Shown here: positions 8,991-17,390 of the stretch, in pieces | How positions within the stretch are numbered: position 1 is the stretch's first letter | How the letters are laid out: every line of letters begins with the position of its first letter | NCBI RefSeq assembly: GCF_003854275.1 | Contig: NZ_QTQP01000030.1 | Location: forward strand, 1 to 64,000 | Source: Burkholderia sp. Bp8963 | GTDB taxonomy: Bacteria; Pseudomonadota; Gammaproteobacteria; Burkholderiales; Burkholderiaceae | DNA: 64,000 bases | Direction: 5' to 3' | Position numbers and translations under genes: made by a program | Notes under the pieces: model-generated | Seen by the model: the letters and a program-made list of their open reading frames with translations, nothing else | Databases searched by the model: none | Told to the model about the DNA's origin: nothing

Positions 8991-9836
8991 TTATTCAGCA
9001 CGGATGTGGTTCCGGAGTACGCCGAGCTTGCTCACTTCGACCTCCACGACGTCGCCGTTCTTCATGAAAACCGGCGGGTTGCGCTTGGCGCCGACGCCAC
9101 CCGGCGTGCCGGTCACGATCACGTCGCCAGGCGTGAGCGTAATGAAGCTGGAGCAGTAAGCGATCAGCGTCGGGATTGAGAAGATCAGCATGTCCGTTGT
9201 CGCGTGCTGCATGATTTGGCCGTTGAGGCGCGTCTCGAGCGTCAGCGCTTCGTTTTCGCCGATTTCATCGGACGTGACGAGCGCCGGGCCGAATGCCCCG
9301 GTTGCCTCGAAGTTCTTGCCCGGCCCCCATTGCGCCGTATGCAGTTGCCAGTCACGAACGCTTCCATCGTTGTAGCAGGAGAAGCCGGCGATGTACTCGT
9401 GCGCTTTGTCTTCGCAGATGCGGCGACCGCCCTTGCCGATGACAACGGCGATCTCGCCTTCGTAATCGAGACGATCCGATTCAGGCGGCAAGAGGATCGC
9501 TTGCTCGTGACCGATCTGCGATTCGGCAACTCGCATGAAGATGGTCGGGTGCTCGGTGCGTTGCCGGTTGGTTTCCTGCACGTGCTCGTCGTAGTTGAGC
9601 CCTGCGCACAGGATCTTGTTGGGGTCGGCGACGACGGGGCGATACGCGTCGATTTCCGACAGCGCGAAGTCGGCTTCCGACTTCGCGCCCAGTTCCTTGA
9701 CTGCATCGATGCCGACCTGGCGCAATGCCGCGCCCAAATCGGAAAGATTCAGACGCGCGCCGATGTCGACGACGCCCTGATCGGTGACTGCGCCAATGCT
9801 GTTGGTGCCGTTACGGGAAAAGCTGACCAGCTTCAT
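8991..9836 (-). CDS. Fumarylacetoacetate hydrolase (FAH) family protein, acylpyruvase-like
   Basis: A 281-residue protein of the FAH family, which hydrolyses or decarboxylates beta-diketo-acids such as fumarylpyruvate, acylpyruvates or oxo-hepta-diene-dioate. An N-terminal ~60-residue cap is followed by the FAH core: CAGLNYDEHVQE, the metal ligand motif DYEGEIAVVIGKGGRRI, GFSCYNDGSVRDWQ and GDVIVTGTPGGVG near the end. The acidic metal-binding residues (E...E.E...D) appear intact. The start is supported by GGAG eight bases upstream. It follows the hydroxylase by 96 bases and likely cleaves a ring-fission product of that pathway. The exact substrate cannot be read from sequence. Confidence 0.88.
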   Translation of the reverse strand: MKLVSFSRNGTNSIGAVTDQGVVDIGARLNLSDLGAALRQVGIDAVKELGAKSEADFALSEIDAYRPVVADPNKILCAGLNYDEHVQETNRQRTEHPTIFMRVAESQIGHEQAILLPPESDRLDYEGEIAVVIGKGGRRICEDKAHEYIAGFSCYNDGSVRDWQLHTAQWGPGKNFEATGAFGPALVTSDEIGENEALTLETRLNGQIMQHATTDMLIFSIPTLIAYCSSFITLTPGDVIVTGTPGGVGAKRNPPVFMKNGDVVEVEVSKLGVLRNHIRAE

Positions 9837-9932
9837 GAATGAATCTCCAGGTTTCTACTGATACTTGATAAAAGAGACGCTCGTGACGCAACACGATGCG
9901 GCCAGTGCGTCTCGGGTTGACGATTGGCCCGA

Positions 9933-11438
9933 TCAGGACGCCAGGGCAGGCGATTTTTCCGCCTCGAGAATGTGACCGAGACCACTGACGAGGGCCTGCA
10001 ACTGTTGCAGGTCTGATGCTGTGCCAAAGATGTAGCGGTCCGGTCGAATCACGATCGCTGCCGCATCGAACTCCTTCAAGCAGTCCATCGCTTCGGCGCT
10101 TCCGGCGTCGATCACCGTGAGCGGACAACGCATTCCCTCGCGCAGCGCTTCGGCGGATGCAGTGTCCAGCAGGCCCGGCTTTGCGAGGATGGCGAACGTC
10201 TGACCGGCGTTCGCGTCGAGGCGCTGTCCACCCGCAAGCATCGGCTGTGGCGCGACGAGGCCGCTTGCCGTCTGCGCCAGGCGCAGATCGCTCTCGCCCA
10301 GACGAGGACTCAGGCTGCGCAGCATCCGCGGTGCGACTGCCAATGTGCGGTCACGTTCGGCGACCTCTTCCGGATCTCGTGCCTGGATGATGCGACCGAG
10401 CTCAACGGCCAGCTTGATGTACTCGCTGGCGTGCGGAGCACGTTCGCCCTGGTAAGTGTCGAGCAGCGTATCGACGGCCCCGTGGCGGCACACGGCCATG
10501 AGCTTCCAAGCCAAGTTCGCGGCATCGCGAATACCCGCACACAGGCCCTGACCGAGGAATGGTGGCGTTTGGTGGGCGGAATCGCCCGCCAGAATCAGCC
10601 TCCCGCGGCGCCAGCGTTGCGCAACCAGGGCATGGAAGGTGTACACCACCGCGCGTTCGAGTTCAGCATCGTCGGGGGTCATCCAGCGCTCGATCAGCGA
10701 CCAGACGGTGTCCGGCCGCGCCATCTCGGCTGCGTCTTCGCTGGCGTGCAGCATGATTTCGAAGCGACGGCGATTGCCGATGCCGCGCACGTAAGTAGCG
10801 GGTCGGGCGGGATCACAAAACTGGACGCTGTAGTCGCCCAGCACGGACCAAGGGCGCTTCAACACGGCGTCAAAGACCAGCCAGCGCTCATGAAGCCCCA
10901 GATCGGTCATCTCGGTGCCGATCAATCGGCGCACCAGCGAGCGAGCGCCGTCGGCCCCTACCACATATGCCGCTTCGAGGGTCTTGAGCTTGCCGCAGCT
11001 GAGGTCTTCAAATTTGACCGTGACATGGTTGGCTGACTCGTCGATTGCGTACACCTCGCTGCGCAGATGCACTGACACGTCGGCATGCTCGGCCAGTCGT
11101 GCACGCAGCACGCGCTCGAGGTCAGGCTGATGGAAGCGATAGCTCGAATGCCAGCCCTGCGCGCCGATTTCCTGAGGCCGCGGCCAATCCACCAGCAGCT
11201 GCCCGTTCGCGTTGACAAATTTCATGCCCGGCGAAATGTGGCAAGACGCGGCGACTTCCTGCGCGATGCCGATCGCGTCAAACACCCGCATGCATTCCGC
11301 ATCGAAGTGAACCGCACGAGGCAGGGCGTACGGGGCTGACTCTCGCTCCAGCACGGCTACGGTCAATCCACATCTCGCCAGCAAATTGGCGAGCGTTGCG
11401 CCGACTGGGCCCAGCCCGATGACTGCGACGTCGTACAT
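9933..11438 (-). CDS. FAD-dependent aromatic-ring hydroxylase (MhpA-like)
   Basis: A 501-residue class A flavoprotein monooxygenase, closest in pattern to MhpA 3-(3-hydroxyphenyl)propionate hydroxylase and related phenol hydroxylases. It shows the N-terminal FAD Rossmann motif (IGLGPVGATLANLLARCGLTV), the DG motif (VVGADGARSLVRRLIG) and the second FAD motif RLILAGDSAHQTPPFLGQG with CAGIRDAANLAWKL. These enzymes use NAD(P)H and O2 to add an ortho hydroxyl to a phenolic ring in the cytoplasm. The C-terminal thioredoxin-like extension (from about residue 400) is complete. It is the first gene of the leftward operon and is divergent from a VOC protein, with an operator near the start site. Confidence 0.88.
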   Translation of the reverse strand: MYDVAVIGLGPVGATLANLLARCGLTVAVLERESAPYALPRAVHFDAECMRVFDAIGIAQEVAASCHISPGMKFVNANGQLLVDWPRPQEIGAQGWHSSYRFHQPDLERVLRARLAEHADVSVHLRSEVYAIDESANHVTVKFEDLSCGKLKTLEAAYVVGADGARSLVRRLIGTEMTDLGLHERWLVFDAVLKRPWSVLGDYSVQFCDPARPATYVRGIGNRRRFEIMLHASEDAAEMARPDTVWSLIERWMTPDDAELERAVVYTFHALVAQRWRRGRLILAGDSAHQTPPFLGQGLCAGIRDAANLAWKLMAVCRHGAVDTLLDTYQGERAPHASEYIKLAVELGRIIQARDPEEVAERDRTLAVAPRMLRSLSPRLGESDLRLAQTASGLVAPQPMLAGGQRLDANAGQTFAILAKPGLLDTASAEALREGMRCPLTVIDAGSAEAMDCLKEFDAAAIVIRPDRYIFGTASDLQQLQALVSGLGHILEAEKSPALAS

Positions 11439-11459
11439 GATCTGCTGTCTCCAGTTGTG

Positions 11460-11476
11460 CTATCACATTGTGATAG
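11460..11476. promoter_or_regulatory. Operator O1, CTATCAC-ATT-GTGATAG
   Basis: A perfect 7+3+7 palindrome lying directly downstream of the leftward -10 box, over the expected hydroxylase transcription start. It matches O2 (11523-11537) at 12 of 15 positions of the TATCAC...GTGATA core. A repressor bound here would block the hydroxylase promoter. Confidence 0.65.
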
Positions 11477-11477
11477 A

Positions 11478-11505
11478 AGTATAGGCGTGATGGCTTGAAC
11501 GTCAA
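11478..11505 (-). promoter_or_regulatory. Predicted sigma-70 promoter of the hydroxylase operon
   Basis: On the minus strand, TTGACG (11505-11500) and TATACT (11483-11478) are separated by 16 bases, a near-consensus sigma-70 promoter about 40 bases upstream of the hydroxylase start. Its -35 abuts the -35 of the opposite promoter, sharing position 11500. Confidence 0.6.
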
Positions 11506-11523
11506 GAGATAAGTTGATAAATT
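11495..11523 (+). promoter_or_regulatory. Predicted sigma-70 promoter of the VOC gene
   Basis: TTGAAC (11495-11500), a 17-base spacer and TAAATT (11518-11523) precede the VOC gene start at 11555 by about 30 bases. The promoter is back to back with the hydroxylase promoter. Confidence 0.5.
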
Positions 11524-11537
11524 ATCGTATAGTGATA
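11523..11537. promoter_or_regulatory. Operator O2, TATCGTATAGTGATA
   Basis: An imperfect copy of O1 placed just downstream of the rightward -10 box. The centres of O1 and O2 are 62 bases apart, about six helical turns, so one dimer at each site or a repression loop is possible. An AT-rich GATAA-A-TTATC palindrome overlaps its left edge. Confidence 0.5.
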
Positions 11538-11554
11538 CTTAAAAGGAGGTGGAG

Positions 11555-12103
11555 ATGCGTAAGGGACTGAGCTTCAGCCATGTCGGGATGTACGTCAGAG
11601 AGCTGCCTACCATGGTCCGGTTCTACACGGACCTCCTGGACTTCACGATCACCGACGCCGGCACGCTGGCCGGGCCGAACGGGCCGGTTGATCTGGTATT
11701 CCTGAGCCGTGACCCGAAGGAGCATCACCAGATCGTGCTTGCCACCGGCCGCCCCGAACATGTGCCTTTCAACGTGATCAACCAGATTTCGCTCCGGGCC
11801 GATAGTCTCGCCACGCTGAGGGAATTGTTCGGGCGTCTTGCCGAAGCCGGTGCGACTGACATCCAGCCCACCACTCACGGCAACGCGATATCGGTGTACA
11901 CGCGCGACCCGGAAGGCAATCGACTTGAGTTGTTCGTTGACACGCCGTGGTATGTGAGTCAGCCGATGAAGGTGCCGGTTGATTTTTCACTCACCGATGA
12001 TGTGCTGATGGACGCAGTCGCAAATCATGCGCGCTCGCTGCCGGGATTTGAGCCGCGAGAGACTTGGCAGGCGCGAATGGCTGAGAAGATGGGGATTGCC
12101 TGA
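11555..12103 (+). CDS. VOC-fold (glyoxalase / extradiol dioxygenase-like) protein
   Basis: A 182-residue vicinal-oxygen-chelate protein. The beta-alpha-beta-beta-beta module starts SFSHVGMYVRELPTMVRFYTDLL (putative metal His in FSHVG), continues with EHHQIVLATGRP and ends with DPEGNRLELFVDTPWYV (putative metal Glu), the arrangement of type I extradiol dioxygenases. Those usually have two such domains and about 300 residues; this has one plus a C-terminal tail. It may open the catechol made by the divergent hydroxylase, but another VOC reaction is possible. ATG 11555 is preferred to GTG 11549 because AAGGAGGT ends four bases before it. It is transcribed divergently from the hydroxylase. Confidence 0.8.
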   Translation: MRKGLSFSHVGMYVRELPTMVRFYTDLLDFTITDAGTLAGPNGPVDLVFLSRDPKEHHQIVLATGRPEHVPFNVINQISLRADSLATLRELFGRLAEAGATDIQPTTHGNAISVYTRDPEGNRLELFVDTPWYVSQPMKVPVDFSLTDDVLMDAVANHARSLPGFEPRETWQARMAEKMGIA

Positions 12104-12185
12104 AGGGCAATTGGCGGGTAGGGGGCGACGCGGCCTTCGCTACAATAGCGGCTACTCCAGCCCCACTTTCGCTACATTTGCTCCG

Positions 12186-12944
12186 ATGTCAAGCTCGTCC
12201 AAAATGCTCTCGATTCTCGATCTCTTCTCGATCGAGAAACCCGTGTGGCCAATGGAGACCATATGCGCCACGATCGGCTGCTCGGCCCCGACGGCTTATC
12301 GCTACCTGCGTGACCTTGTCGATGCCGGCTTGCTTGCCCGGCTGGGCAATGGTAGCTACACGTTGGGCCCCAGAGTCATGACGCTGGACTACCAATTGCG
12401 GACGGTTGACCCGTTTTTTTCGATGGGGCATTCCCTGATGCGCGAGCTATCGGAGCAGACGGGCTGCGATTGCGTCATGACAAGGATGTTCGACGAAGAG
12501 ATTGTTGATACTCACCGGGAAAGTGCCAGCGGGGGGCTGGATCTTGCCTACGGAAGGGGCCGTCCCCGGCCGCTGTTTTTGGGATCCGCGCCAAAAGTGA
12601 TTCTGGCGACGCTGCCGCGGGCGCGGCTCAAGCGATTGTTCGAAAAGCGCGCTATCGAGATTCGTGATGCGGGCATGGGCGAAACTTTTGAGGAATTCTG
12701 GCGCGGCCTGCAGAAGATCAGCAAGGAAGGCTATTACGTGTCGCGGGGCGAACTGGAGGCACAAATGGCTTCGATTGGCGTGCCGCTTTTTTCCAGCGGC
12801 CCGCAGGCGACTGCCGCGCTTGCGCTGGTCACGTCACTGCAACGTTTCGAGTTCATGGATCACGGCAAGTTGCTCAAGCAACTGCAAGCAACTGCCCAGC
12901 AGATTGCAGCCGCGGTCGCGGATCACACAATAGGCGCGCATTGA
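12186..12944 (+). CDS. IclR family transcriptional regulator
   Basis: A 252-residue regulator with an N-terminal winged helix-turn-helix (about residues 1-65; TICATIGCSAPTAYRYLRDLVDAGLL is the recognition region) and a C-terminal effector domain (GCDCVMTRMFDEEIVDTHRE..., LFLGSAPKVILATLPRARL). IclR proteins of this type control aromatic catabolism (MhpR, PcaU, PobR). ATG 12186 is chosen because the preceding in-frame codons are not IclR-like. It is 82 bases downstream of the VOC gene in the same direction. I infer that it regulates the 11460-11537 divergent promoter, though its binding site is not proven. An ArsB fragment begins immediately at its stop codon. Confidence 0.88.
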   Translation: MSSSSKMLSILDLFSIEKPVWPMETICATIGCSAPTAYRYLRDLVDAGLLARLGNGSYTLGPRVMTLDYQLRTVDPFFSMGHSLMRELSEQTGCDCVMTRMFDEEIVDTHRESASGGLDLAYGRGRPRPLFLGSAPKVILATLPRARLKRLFEKRAIEIRDAGMGETFEEFWRGLQKISKEGYYVSRGELEAQMASIGVPLFSSGPQATAALALVTSLQRFEFMDHGKLLKQLQATAQQIAAAVADHTIGAH

Positions 12945-13525
12945 CCCTCGTGCTGTACGGTTCGCGCATGCCCGCGTTCGGCGAATGGCTGGCCCATTTC
13001 GCGCTGCCGTCCGTGGCATCGATCGCGCGCACGTTCGTGATGCTTCGGATCACTCAGCGACATGCGCTTCGCGGCCATTGCGTGTCGGGTTTACAGGTGC
13101 GGCCGCTCACCGGCGGCGGGCGCATTGCGATGGCCGGCATTGCGATGGCCGGCATTGCGGTCACGGCCGTTGCGCTGATGGCGGCGTCGATGACGGATTG
13201 TCCGCTCGGGTTGCCGACCGCGGTCGCGGGATTCGTCACCGCCGCGTGCGTCCTGTACCGGGATCGCACGGCGTGCGTGCCGATCGTTCGCGAAATTTCA
13301 TGGAGCGTGCTGCCACTCGTCGCGGGATTGTTCGTGCTCGTTGAGGCGCTCGATCGGAACGGTGCGGTGCGCGCACTGGCCCGGCTGCTGCGCGAGTGGA
13401 CGGCAAGCGGCGAGCAACGGGCGTGTCGATCACGCTGTCGGCGATACGATGCCGAGAATGGAGACGAGGAGAACCACGCACGTCAGGAGACCGAAAGACA
13501 GGATCAGCTTCGTGCGGACCGTTAA
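12941..13525 (+). pseudogene. ArsB/arsenite-transporter fragment
   Basis: A middle slice of an ArsB-type 11-12 helix arsenite efflux permease. It starts with LTLVLYGSRMPAFGEWLAHF, goes through FVMLRITQRHALRG, and ends with EISWSVLPLVAGLFVLVEALDRNGAVRALARLLREW near 13420. Family members are about 420 residues; this covers perhaps residues 160-320. Neither the N-terminal helices nor the conserved SNxxNNLPAGL region after it are present. The similarity starts exactly where the IclR gene stops. A 15-base unit (GCATTGCGATGGCCG) is repeated in tandem at 13122-13160, expanding IAMAG. The residual frame after 13420 is not transporter-like. Clearly a non-functional remnant. Confidence 0.72.
13122..13160 (+). 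repeat. 15-base tandem repeat, 2.6 copies
   Basis: GCATTGCGATGGCCG occurs at 13122-13136 and 13137-13151, then GCATTGCGG at 13152-13160. It lies inside the ArsB remnant and adds an in-frame IAMAG, consistent with replication slippage in an unselected gene. Confidence 0.7.
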
Positions 13526-13541
13526 CCGTTGATCATTCGCC
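13430..13541 (-). pseudogene. Methyl-accepting chemotaxis protein N-terminal fragment
   Basis: Read on the minus strand, the sequence encodes RLTVRTKLILSFGLLTCVVL followed by LVSILGIVS and then a stop. This is the first transmembrane signal anchor typical of beta-proteobacterial MCP receptors. Nothing of the periplasmic, HAMP or signalling domains remains, and no start codon with a ribosome site is visible. It abuts the ArsB fragment on its left, where both similarities end near 13430. Confidence 0.6.
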
Positions 13542-13543
13542 GG

Positions 13544-15064
13544 TCACTCCAGGCGCGCGAATTGCTCCGTTTCCGCGCAACACACGCGGTTTCTGCCTTC
13601 GCGCTTTGCACGATAAAGTGCCATGTCCGCCTGATGCGACAGCGCGTGCACGGACGCGGGGCGCGCGCGATGGCCGGTTGCGCAGCCGATGCTGATGGTG
13701 AAGGCCGGAACGGTTTCCGCAAACCCGTCGAGCCGGTTGCGTTCGACTTCGCGGCGAATCGCCTCCGCGACCTGCCAGGCACCGCTTTCATTCGTATCCG
13801 GCAACACCGCGACGAACTCCTCGCCGCCGTAGCGCGCGGCGAGATCGCCGCGCCGCCGCGTGTTCGTGCGGATGCATTCTGCGAGAAAGCGCAGCGCCGT
13901 GTCGCCTTCCGCATGGCCGTGCCGGTCGTTGTACTGCTTGAAGTGGTCGGCATCGATGAACAGAATCGACAGACTGCCGTTGCTGCCCCGCTGCAGCCGT
14001 TCCCATTCGTCGGCCAGTGCGATATCGAGCGCGCGGCGGTTGCACAGGCCCGTCAGCGGATCGGTCCGCGTGAGGTCCATGAGCAGCGTCTGCTTGCGCA
14101 GGTTGTCCCGCAGCGCAAACGTAAGCAGCCATACCACCGCGCAGAACAGTGCGCTGATCACGGTTGCGGATACGCCGACCGTCCACGACAGGCGCGTAAT
14201 GCCCGCCAGGACGGCGTGCTCGGCCGGCGCGACGACGGCGATCAGCGGCGTGCCCGGCACCCGCTGGTATGTATACAGCCGCATGATGCCGTCGATGCTC
14301 GAACGCGCGGGATAGAAGCCTGATTCACTGTTCACCATCCGCTCGAAGGCTTTCGAGCGACGCAGGTGGTTCATCTGGTTGTCGTTCAACGACGGATTTC
14401 TCGCGAGGATCGTGCCGTCCGCGCGCAGGATCGCGCTGACACCGTTCGGGCCGACATCGAGGCCGGACAGGAGTTGATCGAAATAGGCGAGGTCGATGGC
14501 GACCACCGCGATTCCGTTGAACGTAAGATCCGGCCGGTCGATGCGCCGCGACAGCGCGATGGATTCCTTGCCGCCGCGCGAGCGTGCGCGATAGGCCTCG
14601 GACACGTAGAGGCCGACGTTGTCCGCATCGCGATGGACCTTGAAGTAGTCGCGATCGCTGAAATCCCAATGATGGGTTGCGCTGCAGCATCCGTCGATCA
14701 ACTGGCCGCGCTTGTCGGTCACGCCCATGCCGGTGACATATTGCGCGGTAGTGCGCTCGAACAGCAGGTCGTGCCGCAGCCCTGCATTCATACGCTGCAC
14801 CGCGGGCTTGCCGAGATCGGACGCGAGTGCGACCAGTGCGTTGTTCGACGTTTCGACGGTGCGCGCGATCTGGCTCACCAGCACGGCTGCGACGTTGCGC
14901 GACGTCTCATGTGCGTGCTCGACCACTTCGCTCCGTCCGGCCCACAGTGTCGCCGCGCTGATCCCGAGCGCGGCAAGCGACATCAGCGTGCCCAAGGCCC
15001 CGACGGCAAGATAGTTGCGTCCGGCCCAGTCGGCAATTTTCTCGATCGAAGTGAATGCGGGCAT
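13544..15064 (-). CDS. Membrane sensor diguanylate cyclase (dCache-GGDEF)
   Basis: About 506 residues. TM1 (YLAVGALGTLMSLAALGISA) is followed by an extracytoplasmic dCache/PAS-like sensor of about 250 residues containing SDRDYFKVHRD and GRRIDRPDL-type motifs. TM2 (VSATVISALFCAVVWLLTFA) and a C-terminal GGDEF domain (TDPLTGLCNRRALD ... YGGEEFVAVLPDT) complete the protein. GGEEF is an active-site variant that retains activity in the family. RRGD five residues before it fits the allosteric I-site RxxD. It should make cyclic di-GMP from GTP in response to a periplasmic ligand. A TTG at 15094 would add ten residues. No EAL domain. It stands alone between remnants and the flavoprotein gene. Confidence 0.9.
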   Translation of the reverse strand: MPAFTSIEKIADWAGRNYLAVGALGTLMSLAALGISAATLWAGRSEVVEHAHETSRNVAAVLVSQIARTVETSNNALVALASDLGKPAVQRMNAGLRHDLLFERTTAQYVTGMGVTDKRGQLIDGCCSATHHWDFSDRDYFKVHRDADNVGLYVSEAYRARSRGGKESIALSRRIDRPDLTFNGIAVVAIDLAYFDQLLSGLDVGPNGVSAILRADGTILARNPSLNDNQMNHLRRSKAFERMVNSESGFYPARSSIDGIMRLYTYQRVPGTPLIAVVAPAEHAVLAGITRLSWTVGVSATVISALFCAVVWLLTFALRDNLRKQTLLMDLTRTDPLTGLCNRRALDIALADEWERLQRGSNGSLSILFIDADHFKQYNDRHGHAEGDTALRFLAECIRTNTRRRGDLAARYGGEEFVAVLPDTNESGAWQVAEAIRREVERNRLDGFAETVPAFTISIGCATGHRARPASVHALSHQADMALYRAKREGRNRVCCAETEQFARLE

Positions 15065-15349
15065 GCGCGCGCTCGTATGGAAAGCCGGCTGCAATTGCTC
15101 CGGCGCAGGTCAAATCCCTGTTAACGGCACGGTTAACCGAAAATCGAGGCCGGCACGGCACTCAGTTGAAGGCTGCGGCCGCGCCCGCATGCCAACTTGC
15201 CGCAATGCGCGCTATTCCTTTCTCCACTTTAGACAGCCGCTGCGGTGACTGGTCGTCGTCTTTGGCCTCGGAACGTGCCTAAACGGAACGACGCGGAACG
15301 ACGCGCAGCAAAATAGCGACGTATCGGCCAAACGCGGCAAGCCTGTTCG

Positions 15350-17116
15350 TCAGTCGTGCGCGTTGGCGCAGGCAGCCGATGCATCGGCCGGCGCCGCATC
15401 GCGGCGCGAGGCGAACTTCGCGATACGCCAGCCGAACACGATGGCCGGCCCGAGCGTTGTGCCGGGGCCGGGGTAGGTGCCGCGAAAGATCGATGCGAGA
15501 TCGTTGCCGCACGCGAACAGGCCGGGAATCACGCGCCCGTCGACATCGAGTACCTCGCCGTTCGCGGTGCCGCTCAGGCCAGCGCTGCACGCGAGATCGG
15601 CGGGCCACACGGTCACCGCATAGTATGGCCCCGCGCCGATCGGCCGGATGCATGGATTCGGCTGTTGCGCCGCGTCGCCGTTGAAGCGGCTCATCGGGTT
15701 GCTCCCGCGCTGGAACGCCGGATCCTTGCCGTCGGCGGCGTCGAGGTTGTAGGTCGCGACGGTGCGCGCGAGACCGGCGGCGTCCACCTGCAGCTTCGCC
15801 GCCAGTTCGGCCAGCGTCGCGCCCTTCACCAGATAGCCGGCGCGTTCGAATTCGGCGATGCGGGCCGCGCTGCGTGCCGGCATCAGCAGGCCGAGGCCAT
15901 ACGTGTGGATGAACGCCGCATCGACGATCAGGTGGGCCGGCACGCTCGGCCCGTTGCCGTCGTCGCGCAGCATCCCCATCACGAAGTCGTGGTACGAATT
16001 CGACTCGTTGACGAAGCGCTCGCCGCAACGGTTGACCGCGATCAGGCCGGGCTTCGCGCGGTCGAGAATGATATGCGGCCATACGCTGTCGTCGCCTTTT
16101 TCTGCGCCCGGTGCGCGGCGGATCGAGCACGGCATCCACAGCCCAGGGCTGTCGCCGCCATTTTCGACACGCGCGTTGACGCGCTGCGCGCGATCGACGC
16201 CGTCGCCGGTATGGGTGTCCGGTGACAGCGACAACGGCTGCGCGGCAGAGGGGAAGAACTGCCGGCGCAGCGCCGGATGGCGCGTGATGCCGCCTGTTGC
16301 GAGCACCACGCCGCGACGCGCACCGATTCGCCGGCGGCCGCCGTCCGGCGTCGCGACGATCGCGCCGGCAACGCGGCCGTTCTCGCGCACGAGTTCGAGC
16401 AGCGGCGTGTCGAAGCGCACCTCCACGTTGCGCTTGAGCAGGCTGTAATAAAGCCGCGCGGCGAGCGCGTTGCCCATTACGAGCTGCGTGCCGCGCGGAA
16501 AACGCAGCCGGTCCATCGCATAGCGACCGACGACCGCGATCGTGCGCGTGAAGTGCGCGACCGATGCGAACGGCGCGAGCAGCGCATTGAGGTCATTGCG
16601 CGCGACCATCATTCCGCCGAGCCCCATGAATTCCTTGCGCGGCGGCCGCACGCGCGCGAATGCGCGGCCGAGCACGCGCGCATCGAACGGCGCGGGCACG
16701 AGCGCGCGGCCGCCGTATGCGGCGCCGGGCCCGTTTACGTAGTCGGGGTGCGCGGCGGCGGCGATGAACTTCACATCGCTGATGCGCGCGAGTTCGTCGA
16801 TGGCCTCGGGGCCGCTTTGCAGAAACGCTTCGCGCGCATCGTCGCCGCCACGCGCGCCGACCACCGACTGCAGAAAGCGCCGTGCATCGTCGACGCTGTC
16901 GGGCACGCCCGCGTTGACGCTCAGGCGTGTGCCCGGCACCCACGTCGTGCCGCCAGACGTGGACGTGATGCCGCCCACCGCGCCGGTTTTTTCGCATACA
17001 AGGACGGCCAGACCCTCGTGATCGGCGACCAGCGCGGCGGTCATGCCCGCCGCGCCCGCGCCGAATACCAGCAGGTCCACTTGTTCGTCCCAGCCCTGAT
17101 CGATGACCGCACCCAT
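15350..17116 (-). CDS. FAD-dependent dehydrogenase (KstD / fumarate reductase flavoprotein-like) 1
   Basis: A 588-residue flavoprotein of the fumarate reductase/3-ketosteroid delta1-dehydrogenase superfamily. It has the N-terminal FAD motif LLVFGAGAAGMTAALVADHEGL, the isoalloxazine-contact region GGITSTSGGTTWVPG, and the C-terminal FAD closure GLFACGNDLASIFRGTYPGPGTTLGPAIVFG. The middle cap domain holds HIILDRAKPGLIAVNRCGERFVNE and SNSYHDFVMGML, typical of the KstD branch. Members desaturate a ring next to a ketone, passing electrons via FAD. ATG 17116 is chosen because AAGGAG lies eight bases upstream; an ATG 30 bases earlier is less likely. A paralogue is at 25488-27245. The upstream region carries two TGGAAT palindromes. 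Substrate unknown. Confidence 0.85.
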   Translation of the reverse strand: MGAVIDQGWDEQVDLLVFGAGAAGMTAALVADHEGLAVLVCEKTGAVGGITSTSGGTTWVPGTRLSVNAGVPDSVDDARRFLQSVVGARGGDDAREAFLQSGPEAIDELARISDVKFIAAAAHPDYVNGPGAAYGGRALVPAPFDARVLGRAFARVRPPRKEFMGLGGMMVARNDLNALLAPFASVAHFTRTIAVVGRYAMDRLRFPRGTQLVMGNALAARLYYSLLKRNVEVRFDTPLLELVRENGRVAGAIVATPDGGRRRIGARRGVVLATGGITRHPALRRQFFPSAAQPLSLSPDTHTGDGVDRAQRVNARVENGGDSPGLWMPCSIRRAPGAEKGDDSVWPHIILDRAKPGLIAVNRCGERFVNESNSYHDFVMGMLRDDGNGPSVPAHLIVDAAFIHTYGLGLLMPARSAARIAEFERAGYLVKGATLAELAAKLQVDAAGLARTVATYNLDAADGKDPAFQRGSNPMSRFNGDAAQQPNPCIRPIGAGPYYAVTVWPADLACSAGLSGTANGEVLDVDGRVIPGLFACGNDLASIFRGTYPGPGTTLGPAIVFGWRIAKFASRRDAAPADASAACANAHD

Positions 17117-17188
17117 GTCCACGTCTCCTTCGTTCCGTCCCGCCATGCGTGCCGATTCGGCGCACGGTAGACGATGTCTTGATGATTG

Positions 17189-17203
17189 TGGAATATTATT
17201 CCA
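17189..17203. promoter_or_regulatory. IclR-type operator TGGAATATTATTCCA (site A1)
   Basis: A perfect palindrome 73 bases upstream of the flavoprotein-1 start. The same core recurs at 23277, 25397 and, degenerate, at 17217 and 30320, always in promoter regions of this gene block. Its TAATAT could itself serve as a -10 box on the minus strand. Confidence 0.7.
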
Positions 17204-17216
17204 ATAAATTTAAAAG

Positions 17217-17231
17217 TGGAATGGTGTTCTG
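17217..17231. promoter_or_regulatory. Degenerate second operator TGGAATGGTGTTCTG (site A2)
   Basis: It matches the TGGAATANTATTCCA core at 10 of 14 informative positions, with its centre 28 bases from site A1. IclR regulators often bind as tetramers to two adjacent sites, so a weak partner site is plausible. Confidence 0.4.
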
Positions 17232-17390
17232 GAAATTGACGTGTCTGCACAGGCCGATCGACCGCATCCCGATCGGCACGTTCGCATGTTCGCGCGATAG
17301 ATCGTATCGAGCCCGTCGATGTCGCCCGGGTGAGCGCCGAAGAAGCCGGTCAGCCAGTTGGTCGGGCTGTACTCGTGGTGATGCGGGGGG

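Noticed and set aside
15285-15304. Tandem GGAACGACGC repeat
   Set aside because: Only two copies of a 10-base unit in a GC-rich intergenic region; too short to interpret.
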